From positions 3,100,001 to 3,164,000 of the forward strand of contig NZ_CP042433.1 of assembly GCF_007970805.1 (NCBI RefSeq): a stretch of DNA of 64,000 nucleotides, given 5' to 3'. Shown here piece by piece: positions 57,554 through 64,000 of this stretch; the first letter of the stretch is position 1, and each line of letters begins with the position of its first letter. A program made the translations under genes and the position numbers. The stretch is from Flavisolibacter ginsenosidimutans. GTDB taxonomy: Bacteria > Bacteroidota > Bacteroidia > Chitinophagales > Chitinophagaceae. Under the pieces are notes generated by a model. That model made no database searches. It was not told the DNA's origin and saw nothing but the letters and a program-made list of their open reading frames with translations.

Positions 57554-57915
57554 TTATTTGAAACGATGCCGGTATCGGCGCGGCAATCCAAAGCCTTTAC
57601 TGCTTTGTTCTTCTTCCAGTACGATTGCGTCAAGTTCGTCAATCCTGGTTTTCGTCTTTCTCCTTTCGGAAAGCGTTGTGCTTCTTTTAAAAAGCCCGTC
57701 AAACACAAAAAGATACCGGGTAGCACAAAAGCAAAAGCCAACAATTTTCCGTTGAAAACATCTTGTCGAAAAAGAAGACAGACACCGGCAGCTATCGCAG
57801 CCAAGCCGCCTGCTGTGCACAGATTTTTCAGATACAATTTTCTATTTAAGCAGTCAAGCTTTATTTGCAAAAGCAACTGTTCTTGTTTTAAGGCAATGAT
57901 TTTTTCGTTGAGCAT
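57554..57915 (-). pseudogene. Frameshifted small membrane protein gene
   Basis: Reading from ATG 57915, the frame gives a coiled N-terminus (LNEKIIALKQEQLLLQIKLD), two membrane helices (AGGLAAIAAGVCLLF and LLAFAFVLPGIFLCLTGFL) and then loses protein character after 'KEAQRFPKGER'. The other minus frame takes over at that point with 'RRKTKTRIDELDAIVLEEEQ' and 'GFGLPRRYRHRFK' and a TAA at 57554. Joining them across a one-base shift near 57650-57665 gives a protein of ~120 residues with normal codon use. It is either a real frameshift or a one-base sequencing error. Confidence 0.65.
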
Positions 57916-58021
57916 TTTGCTTGTTTAGAAAATGATCTGCACTTGTTTTGCGCCAACGGTTAACGGGTAAAGATGAATTGAAAAAGTTCGAAGCTCCGAA
58001 TTGTGGTGCAAACCCTTGCGG

Positions 58022-58867
58022 CTAAGATTTTCTGAAGAAGAAAAAGGCAAGCCACAACAGCACAAGACAAACTACGATTGTCAAAACGATGAACGGCACC
58101 GGCCTGCGGCGCTTGGATGGCTCCGTAACTTGCCCGCGAATGAGATACATGGAAAAATTGTCTCTTGTTGCTCCTTCGCAAAAGCTGAGAAAGGATTTGG
58201 CTTTGTCTTTTTCATTTTTATTCGTCAGTATCTCGCCAATCAAGCCGTCGTTGATTTGCTCCAGCAAGCCGTCGGTGCAGAGCAGGAGGTAATCACCCGT
58301 TACGAAATTCTTTATTTCGTGATAGTCAACAACGTTGTTATAGTTTAACGCGTTCAGGCTTCGGGTGATGATGTTTCGTTGCGGATGCCGCCGCGCTTCT
58401 TCTTCCGTTAACTCTCCCTGGCTTACCAATTCACTCACCAGCGAGTGATCTTTACTCTTCCAAAGGATGTCGCCGTTGCGAACGTGGTGAATCCGTGTGT
58501 CGCCGCACCATGCGGCCGTTACAGAAGCTTCGCCCAAAAGCACCAGTGCAAGCGTTGTGCTCATGCGTTTTGCATCGGCATCGGTTTGCACGTAGGCCGC
58601 CAATTTTTCGTTTGCGTGATACACGGCATTTTGTATGACGCCTTTCTCGCGGCCATTAAGCGGTGCTTGCTTTTTGATGTATTCCTGAATGGAAAGGCAG
58701 GCAATTTGGCTGGCCACCTCGCCTTTTTTTTCGCCGCCCACACCATCGCAAACAATAAAGAGTTTGTCGCTTAACGAGGCGGTTCCCTTCCGCGGCGAAA
58801 CAAAATCTTCGTTGTTGGTGCGGCCACCCAATTCGTTCAGGCAAAATATTTCCGTAGCTGAAATCAA
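58022..58867 (-). CDS. Membrane-anchored PP2C-family Ser/Thr phosphatase
   Basis: 281 residues. PP2C motifs: 'GGRTNNEDF' (Asp/Glu metal site), 'IVCDGVGGEKKGEVAS', 'STTLALVLL', 'WCGDTRIH' and 'CTDGLLEQI', then the closing Asp-Asn in 'ATRDNFS'. The C-terminus adds a basic stretch and one membrane helix (PFIVLTIVVCLVLLWLAFFFF), so the catalytic domain stays on the cytosolic face of the membrane. As last gene of the block it should reverse the phosphorylation made by the kinase at 60007. Gap to the FGE-like gene is 17 nt. Confidence 0.9.
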   Translation of the reverse strand: MISATEIFCLNELGGRTNNEDFVSPRKGTASLSDKLFIVCDGVGGEKKGEVASQIACLSIQEYIKKQAPLNGREKGVIQNAVYHANEKLAAYVQTDADAKRMSTTLALVLLGEASVTAAWCGDTRIHHVRNGDILWKSKDHSLVSELVSQGELTEEEARRHPQRNIITRSLNALNYNNVVDYHEIKNFVTGDYLLLCTDGLLEQINDGLIGEILTNKNEKDKAKSFLSFCEGATRDNFSMYLIRGQVTEPSKRRRPVPFIVLTIVVCLVLLWLAFFFFRKS

Positions 58868-58884
58868 GGGGAAAATTTATCGCG

Positions 58885-59982
58885 TTAGTCGGTGTCTGTT
58901 ACCAATCGAAAACCCACAGCATTCGGTTTATCATCGGGACGGGCTGTGCTGCGTGCTGCGATGCGCAATTCTTCTTCTTTGCTTTTGTACGAACCGCCTT
59001 TGAAAACTTTTTTATCACCGCCATCGGCGCACCATTCAGCTACATTGCCCAATAAATCATACAGGCCGGCAAGCGGTTGTTTTTCGCCAACCTTGTGTGC
59101 AGTTCTTTGCTCAAACCAAGCCGATGAACCGGCGGCAGTTTTAAATATTTGATCATTAATCGCCGGTTCGGATGACCAGCCTTTTGCTTCGGTGATGCAT
59201 TTTTTTGCGGTGTATTCCCACTCCATTTCTGTCGGCAGACGAAATTTTTTGCCGCTTGCTTTGTTCAGCTTTTGGATGAAAGAATTTACTTCATTCCAGC
59301 TTACGCCTTCCACCGGACAGTCGGTGCAATTTTTTTGAGAATTGCTGTTCATGCCCATAACCGCCTGCCATTGCCGTTGGGTTACTTCGTATTTGCCCAC
59401 GTACAGCGAACGCACGGTGACAACCTGCGGCGTGGCCGTTTTTTGTCCGCTTTTAACGGTTGTGGTAAAGCTGCCGCCTTGTATTAAAACCATGCTGTCG
59501 AAAAGCTCTTTTGCAACGGCTTTTAGTTGTGCATCCTGATCGCTTGAAGCCGTATGACTTACCGTCGTCATTGCCGTGGACGGATAAGCGTTCATGATAG
59601 CCTGGAAATCGTTTTTAAAACTTATTGAGAAAACCGAATCTTTCTGTTTTGCCATCTCGGATGTAAGGCGGAAATAACGCTCCTGGGTTTCGCCGGTGGA
59701 GTCGGCTTCTTCAAAAGAAAGCTTGTGCACGCCAACGGGCAGCTTAATGCTTTCGAGTTTGTTCGCCATAATTTTATCGCCGCGCTTTTTATCGTCCACC
59801 GTTAAATAAAAATCGTGGTCTGCTTTGAACGATAAAAGCACAGCCGCCGGTACGGACATTACAGTTTTCTTTTGGGCTTTTCCTTTTTTCAATCCTCCGT
59901 CCTCATCACGTACCGGCACTTGGGCAAAACATTCAAAGCCCACAAGAAACAAAAACAGCGACAGTATCAATTGCTTTTTCAT
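58885..59982 (-). CDS. Periplasmic FGE/SUMF1-like protein
   Basis: 365 residues with signal peptide (about 1-20). Residues ~45-140 form a beta domain, and the C-terminal ~200 residues are the FGE-sulfatase-modifying fold: 'MVLIQGGSFTTTV', 'VGKYEVTQRQWQAVMG', 'CPVEGVSWNEVNSFIQKLNKASGKKFRLPTEMEWEYTAK' and 'GNVAEWCADGG...FKGGSYKSKEEELRIAARS...GFRLV'. The two Cys used by true formylglycine generators are absent, so a binding role is likelier. It resembles TagR and GldK-type family members. It lies between the kinase and the phosphatase genes. Confidence 0.85.
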   Translation of the reverse strand: MKKQLILSLFLFLVGFECFAQVPVRDEDGGLKKGKAQKKTVMSVPAAVLLSFKADHDFYLTVDDKKRGDKIMANKLESIKLPVGVHKLSFEEADSTGETQERYFRLTSEMAKQKDSVFSISFKNDFQAIMNAYPSTAMTTVSHTASSDQDAQLKAVAKELFDSMVLIQGGSFTTTVKSGQKTATPQVVTVRSLYVGKYEVTQRQWQAVMGMNSNSQKNCTDCPVEGVSWNEVNSFIQKLNKASGKKFRLPTEMEWEYTAKKCITEAKGWSSEPAINDQIFKTAAGSSAWFEQRTAHKVGEKQPLAGLYDLLGNVAEWCADGGDKKVFKGGSYKSKEEELRIAARSTARPDDKPNAVGFRLVTDTD

Positions 59983-60006
59983 GTTTTAAACTATAAGGGC
60001 TAAAAA

Positions 60007-62301
60007 TTAGTTTGTTGTTTTACAAACGCGGAAACCAATGTTGCCTCCGGTTTGGTCTTCACTGTAACCTATATGATCGGTGCAGCGAGCAAAACTTTTC
60101 GGCATTCCCCAGGCACCGCCACGAAGAACCTTTCTCTGATCCTTTAGTGGTTCTGCAGGCCCTTGCGGATTTTCCTTAGGGCTGGATTTGTAGTATTCTT
60201 TGTCGTACCAATCGCTGCACCATTCGGCCACATTGCCGCTCATGTCGTATAGGCCGAGAGCATTGGCGGCCTTGGTTCCGATGGGATGAAGATTTTTGCC
60301 GGCGTTTTGATCGTACCAAGCCACGCTGTCAACGTTGTTACCGCCGCTGTATAAAAAACGGCTCGAACTGTCGCCGCCTCTTGCGGCAAACTCCCATTCC
60401 GCTTCAGTAGGAAGGCGGAAAGCGTTTCCTGTTTTTTTAGATAACCACCGGCAGTATTCAGTTGCGTCCGACCAACTCACGTGCACAACCGGAAGGTTCT
60501 TCGTGTTTGAATCCAATAAATTTCCATAAACGTCATAGCGCCAGTTGACTTGTGGCTTGTAAGGCCATTTGCCGTTAACGAATACCTGGCTTTTGCCGTT
60601 ATTTTCCGCTGTGGTTACGTATTTGGTTTCGTTTATGAACTGCCTGAACTGATCTACCGTTACTTCGTATTTGCCCATGGCAAAGGGATTCAGACTTACA
60701 GGATGCGCAACCGTAGCGCTTCCGGCCTTCGCGTTTTCATCGCCCATCATAAACGTTCCGCCGGCTACCGGTTCTGTTTGAGGCGGTGCAAAGAAAGACG
60801 CTGAGGAGGGCACCAGTTTCGGTGGCTTGACCTCTTCCTTCTTTGCCACTGTGTTAGCGGATGATGATTTCAACAAAACAAAGGCAACAAAAGCACCTAC
60901 CAACAGAATGGCCGCGAGCAAGAGCAAGGTGGTCTTTCTCCTTCTTCTCTCCGCCTCTTTTCTCCGCTTGCTTTCCGTTAACGCTTTCGTCCATAAACGG
61001 TCGTAGCCGTTTTCCTCTTTGGGCAGCGGCTTAATTGTGTTCTTGTTGAGAACTTGCGTGGCCTGTTCAACTTCCACTTCCGGTTCAGCTATCAATATCC
61101 GCGATTCTTCTGCAACGGGCAGTGGCTGGGGAAGCACTTGCGTCACTTCTTCGGTGCTGCTAACGGGTTGCAAAACCTGCGTTTCGTTTGAAGAAAAATC
61201 CTCTGTTGTTTCAAACGTTTGTGGTTCCTCTTCCTTTGGTTCGTGCAAATCCAGCATCTGCGTTTCTTCAGCCCGCAGGCTTTCGGCTAATTGTTCCGGC
61301 GGTTGCTCTTCTTTTGTCTCGTGAGATTCGTTTACAAGGTTCAGCACTTCCGTTACATCGGTAGTAATGGGAAGAGGCGGTGTAAGCACTTGCGTTTCGG
61401 TGATTGAAATTTTTCCCGAGTCGGTTTGGGAATAAACCGGAATGGGTCCCGAAGGAAGGCCACCCTCCTGAAACAAGGGTATTAACTCAAGCGCATTCTG
61501 CACCCGTTCGGCTGCGTTTTTTACAAGACAACGGCTCACGATCTCGCGGTATTTCTGCGGAAGGCTTTCGGCTTTTTCAAGCGGCATGTCGCTTAAGATG
61601 TTTGCCATCACCTGCTCCGCGCTAATGCCCGAACTGCGGCTACCGAACAAAGACTGGCGGCAAATGGATTCGTACACCAACAATCCAAAGCTCCACAGGT
61701 CAAGATTGGTGGTGATGCGGCCGTTGATGCCGTATTTTTTGGGATTGAATTGTTCGGGCGCCATGTATTCTATGGTGCCGAGCAAGGCACTTGAGTTAGC
61801 ATCGTCGCCGGAGTCAATGAGCTTGCTGATGCCGAAGTCGGTGATCTTGCCTACCGGCTCATCGTCCACCATCTTAATTAAAATGTTTTGTGGCTTCAGA
61901 TCACGATGCGCCATGCCGTGTTTGTGCAGGTAAGCCAGCCCTTTCAGCACATCAATCAGAAGCTTGTCGGTGGATTCGGGGTGTTTCTTAATGTATGATT
62001 TAAAATCGCCGGCATCAATATATTCCATGATGCCCACTTCCATTTGCTCGGTTTCATCCAGCACGTTTTTGTAATTGAGCAGGGCAACGTCGTAATATTT
62101 ACACAGGTTTGGATGTTCGAAACGGATGACCTTTTTTATTTCGTTCAGGATTTGATACTTGTCCGCGGTTTTGGCTGTAAAGAATTTCAAGGCCACAACA
62201 CGCTCCAACAAAATGTCGTTAGCCTTGTACACTTTTGAGAAGCCACCCTTTCCCAACAGGTCCTTTTTCGGATCAAATTCGTATCGTGTTTGAAAATCCA
62301 T
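60007..62301 (-). CDS. Transmembrane Ser/Thr protein kinase with extracytoplasmic FGE-like domain
   Basis: 764 residues. The kinase domain (about 10-280) has the Gly loop 'LGKGGFSKVY', ATP-binding Lys in 'VALKF' (about 39), 'HRDLKPQNIL' (catalytic Asp about 134), 'DFGISK' (about 155) and 'APEQF'. A ~150-residue acidic linker holds five TQ(V/M)L tetrapeptides and one TEVL. A basic juxtamembrane part and one helix (about 457-478) follow, then the FGE/SUMF1-like domain (about 515-762) in the periplasm. It ends 'GNVAEWCSDWYDKEYY...RVLRGGAW...GFRVC'. The first FGE Cys is missing. It is the signalling kinase of the block; the periplasmic domain may sense a ligand or bind the neighbour FGE-like protein. 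Confidence 0.92.
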   Translation of the reverse strand: MDFQTRYEFDPKKDLLGKGGFSKVYKANDILLERVVALKFFTAKTADKYQILNEIKKVIRFEHPNLCKYYDVALLNYKNVLDETEQMEVGIMEYIDAGDFKSYIKKHPESTDKLLIDVLKGLAYLHKHGMAHRDLKPQNILIKMVDDEPVGKITDFGISKLIDSGDDANSSALLGTIEYMAPEQFNPKKYGINGRITTNLDLWSFGLLVYESICRQSLFGSRSSGISAEQVMANILSDMPLEKAESLPQKYREIVSRCLVKNAAERVQNALELIPLFQEGGLPSGPIPVYSQTDSGKISITETQVLTPPLPITTDVTEVLNLVNESHETKEEQPPEQLAESLRAEETQMLDLHEPKEEEPQTFETTEDFSSNETQVLQPVSSTEEVTQVLPQPLPVAEESRILIAEPEVEVEQATQVLNKNTIKPLPKEENGYDRLWTKALTESKRRKEAERRRRKTTLLLLAAILLVGAFVAFVLLKSSSANTVAKKEEVKPPKLVPSSASFFAPPQTEPVAGGTFMMGDENAKAGSATVAHPVSLNPFAMGKYEVTVDQFRQFINETKYVTTAENNGKSQVFVNGKWPYKPQVNWRYDVYGNLLDSNTKNLPVVHVSWSDATEYCRWLSKKTGNAFRLPTEAEWEFAARGGDSSSRFLYSGGNNVDSVAWYDQNAGKNLHPIGTKAANALGLYDMSGNVAEWCSDWYDKEYYKSSPKENPQGPAEPLKDQRKVLRGGAWGMPKSFARCTDHIGYSEDQTGGNIGFRVCKTTN

Positions 62302-62340
62302 TTGCTACTATTTTAGTCGTTCGCAAAGGGCCGGAGGAAA

Positions 62341-62426
62341 TTGGGATATTGAGATATTCAGATATTGGGTTATTGATTATTGGGTTATTGCCTGCGACAC
62401 GAAATATCTCAACATCTCAATATCAG
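62341..62426. repeat. Inverted repeat with GATATTGAGATATT arms
   Basis: GGGATATTGAGATATTCAG (from 62343) pairs imperfectly with the right arm AAATATCTCAACATCTCAAT-ATC (62402-62424). It separates the FHA gene (stop 62423) from the kinase gene on the same strand and may uncouple their expression. Confidence 0.55.
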
Positions 62427-63127
62427 ATTCTCTTGACGTCAACGGTGCGGATAAAACCGGTGCGCAGCACGTCTTCCAATTCGCCGCTAATGGTCTTGTC
62501 TTCTTTTTTTATTTTAAATACAAGCTTTGTTGTTCCTATCTGCATTGTGTCATTTTCGGCCAGGGAGCAATGCTGGTTAATGCGCGTTTCTTTCCCGTTT
62601 AAAAACACGCCGTTCGCACTGGGTTTACTGCCATCGCCATCGTACAAAGCGGCTTGCAAATCGCCGTTGATTCGCTTGGCTTTGATGAAGGCGTGTGTGC
62701 GGCTTACAAAGGGATCGTCTGCAAGAACAATACTGTTTGCACCGTCTTCTTTGTTCTTTCGGCCGATGTAATTAATGCCTTCGTACACGGGAAAGGTTTC
62801 GGCCTTTTTGTTTTCGGTGTGTACAATCAGCCAAGCCACTACTTGTTTCTTTTCTGCAAGCGCTGGTGGGGTTTGGTGATTGATGGCGGGTTCTGAAAAC
62901 CGCTTGTTGAAAGCAGCTTTTTTTGCGGCAATGTCTTCCAGCAAAATGTGCTTTACGCGGTTCAGCTTTTCCAGGTTTTGCTGCTGAATTTTTTCGATGA
63001 CCTTGCTTGGTGCGTTTGCGTAAAGCATGTGATAATAATTAAACCGCTCGGTGCATTTGGCCAGAACCGTTTCTTCGGTTAACGGCTCCTTCAAACCAAT
63101 AAACTCCAGTGCTTCTGCTTTTTCCAT
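62423..63127 (-). CDS. FHA-domain protein
   Basis: 234 residues, no signal. The N-terminal ~85 residues are a charged helical domain resembling a short J-like bundle ('EALEFIGLKEPLTEETVLAKCTERFNYYHMLY'). The FHA domain (about 115-210) has 'INYIGRKNKED' (Gly-Arg), 'DDPFVSRTHAFIKAK' (Ser-Arg-x-His) and 'SANGVFLNGKE' (NG-x-x-x-N), the phospho-threonine pocket. It should bind pThr sites, most simply on the kinase encoded directly downstream. The gap between them is 121 nt and holds an inverted repeat. Confidence 0.9.
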   Translation of the reverse strand: MEKAEALEFIGLKEPLTEETVLAKCTERFNYYHMLYANAPSKVIEKIQQQNLEKLNRVKHILLEDIAAKKAAFNKRFSEPAINHQTPPALAEKKQVVAWLIVHTENKKAETFPVYEGINYIGRKNKEDGANSIVLADDPFVSRTHAFIKAKRINGDLQAALYDGDGSKPSANGVFLNGKETRINQHCSLAENDTMQIGTTKLVFKIKKEDKTISGELEDVLRTGFIRTVDVKRI

Positions 63128-63257
63128 AACGGTAAAGAATGTTCGTTTTAATTCACTTAAAAGTTAGGGTAATTGGATTAGATTAGAAAGTGATGCAATG
63201 CATTTTTTGGCACGGATTCAACATTTATCAATGGTCTCTGTCAAAACTTTTCCTGGT

Positions 63258-64000
63258 TCAGTTCTGCACACGCAAAATCACCTGGACCTTGTTCTTCACG
63301 TTGTCTAAGGCAATGCCTTGCTCGCTGTTACCGTCGTATAAAATCACGTTGTCTGAATTAAAGCCCAAATCAATAAACACACGGTCGTCAATGATCCATC
63401 CTTTGCCGGTGATGCGGGTACCTTTTCGCTGAAAGCCGTTCAGGGTTTGCAAGTCATCGTTCAACTTTATGGTAATGGAATCACCGTCTTTAAAGCCAGG
63501 GTATTTGCCGTCAATCTGCGCATCCACCAATTTTGCAGCGGCCATCACCTTTTCCTTTCGTGCTTTTTCAACGTCCGATTCCGAAGGCTTCTCTGTGTTC
63601 TTAATCACCTCATCGTCCGGCGCTACGTCTTTGTTTACGCCCAGTTTCAAATTCTCAAAGTCTTTCAGGTTTGGATTGGGTGCGGTGACAAAAGGCTTTG
63701 TGCGACTGAAGACGTTGTATTGGAAATTTTTGAGGTAAAGCTCCGGGTATTCAAACAGCTCTTTAATAGCCACAATCTTGTACACGTAAACAGCGGTTTC
63801 GGGATTTAATTGCATCGCAAAATAGTTGGTGCTACCCCTTTCAACTCTGCCAATTACCCGCCCGATGCCCCAGTTGTAAGCAGCGGCCGTCAGCACCCAG
63901 GAAGCGATATTTTGCTGATTGCGAAGCAATTTGAAATCGCCAGCCAGTTTGCGCAGCGCTACGATAGTGGCTTTGTAAATATCGTTTCGTTCGTCAACAG
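63258..64000 (-). CDS. Lytic transglycosylase-like protein, 5' part outside the window
   Basis: The minus frame is open to the window edge. The first visible residues continue an SLT fold: 'NIASWVLTAAAYNWGIGRVIGRVERGSTNYFAMQLNPETAVYVYKIVAIKELFEYPELY', where 'AAYNWGIGRV' equals AYNxGxGxV of lytic transglycosylases; the catalytic Glu is out of the window. The C-terminal ~150 residues carry 'KDFENLKLGVNKDVAPDDEVIKN' and a beta domain ('DSITIKLNDDLQTLNGFQRKGTRITGKGWIIDDRVFIDLG'). It is first in the run that includes the FHA, kinase, FGE and PP2C genes; whether it belongs to that unit is open. Confidence 0.75.
   Translation of the reverse strand, partial: VDERNDIYKATIVALRKLAGDFKLLRNQQNIASWVLTAAAYNWGIGRVIGRVERGSTNYFAMQLNPETAVYVYKIVAIKELFEYPELYLKNFQYNVFSRTKPFVTAPNPNLKDFENLKLGVNKDVAPDDEVIKNTEKPSESDVEKARKEKVMAAAKLVDAQIDGKYPGFKDGDSITIKLNDDLQTLNGFQRKGTRITGKGWIIDDRVFIDLGFNSDNVILYDGNSEQGIALDNVKNKVQVILRVQN

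Noticed and set aside
58022..64000. Type VI secretion locus
   Set aside because: Kinase, phosphatase, FHA and FGE parts are present but no sheath, Hcp, VgrG, TssJLM or ClpV gene is in the window, so a T6SS call is not supported.

Overview
The window reads as a chromosomal segment of a Bacteroidota bacterium, most likely Chitinophagaceae or a close soil/freshwater relative. The reasons are: a C-terminal type 9 secretion (T9SS) sorting domain on the first gene; almost no Shine-Dalgarno sequences; several TAnnTTTG-type promoter boxes; many secreted glycoside hydrolases and lipoproteins; and the rsfS-ftsH-LUD gene order. Base composition is moderate, with a few clearly AT-richer islands. I see no rRNA, CRISPR array, transposase, integrase or phage genes. 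One tRNA (Thr, CGT) is present.

Layout. 1-9914: a truncated secreted PQQ-type propeller protein, a cupin pseudogene, a lytic transglycosylase, GH43, PAP2 phosphatase, small secreted proteins and a large thioredoxin-domain protein. 9963-13160: encapsulated-ferritin-like and copper-storage-like genes, a ClC transporter and a repeat-flanked lipoprotein. 13205-21806: GH28, CE15 esterase, an oxidoreductase, an AT-rich hypothetical, an ABC-2 exporter and GH16. 21926-33416: a helicase-nuclease, pncB, tRNA-Thr, a SWIB protein with a histone-H1-like tail, a beta-lactamase-like hydrolase and an SDR. 33509-41267: MscS, lpxH, hicBA, LUD protein, ftsH, rsfS, birA and bcp. 41336-50569: M23 peptidase, carB, dtd, arfB, cytochrome c peroxidase and a flippase. 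50600-51981: a cassette-like island. 51974-57915: Hsp15-type protein, M20 dipeptidase, LLM oxidoreductase, a TIGR02594-like amidase and a frameshifted gene. 58022-64000: a same-strand signalling block of lytic transglycosylase (partial), FHA protein, Ser/Thr kinase fused to an FGE/SUMF1-like domain, a second FGE-like protein and a PP2C phosphatase.

Two parts look most worth attention. First, the kinase/PP2C/FHA/FGE block has the same ingredients as the PpkA-PppA-Fha-TagR threonine-phosphorylation pathway of type VI secretion, but no secretion apparatus is visible. The kinase linker carries five TQ(V/M)L tetrapeptides that would fit an FHA phospho-Thr +3 rule. Second, 50600-51981 holds two AT-rich lipoprotein genes separated and followed by two related copies (about 135 bp) of an imperfect hairpin that ends in GTTRGYN. 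Related right ends precede two other AT-rich orphan genes (12663 and 17201). This resembles integron attC cassettes without an integrase, although the core departs from the textbook GTTRRRY.

A 50-75 bp dispersed intergenic repeat (five copies) and a set of inverted repeats with locus-specific arms at gene ends, mostly convergent, make up most of the remaining non-coding structure. All product names rest on motif reading by eye; no database search was possible.
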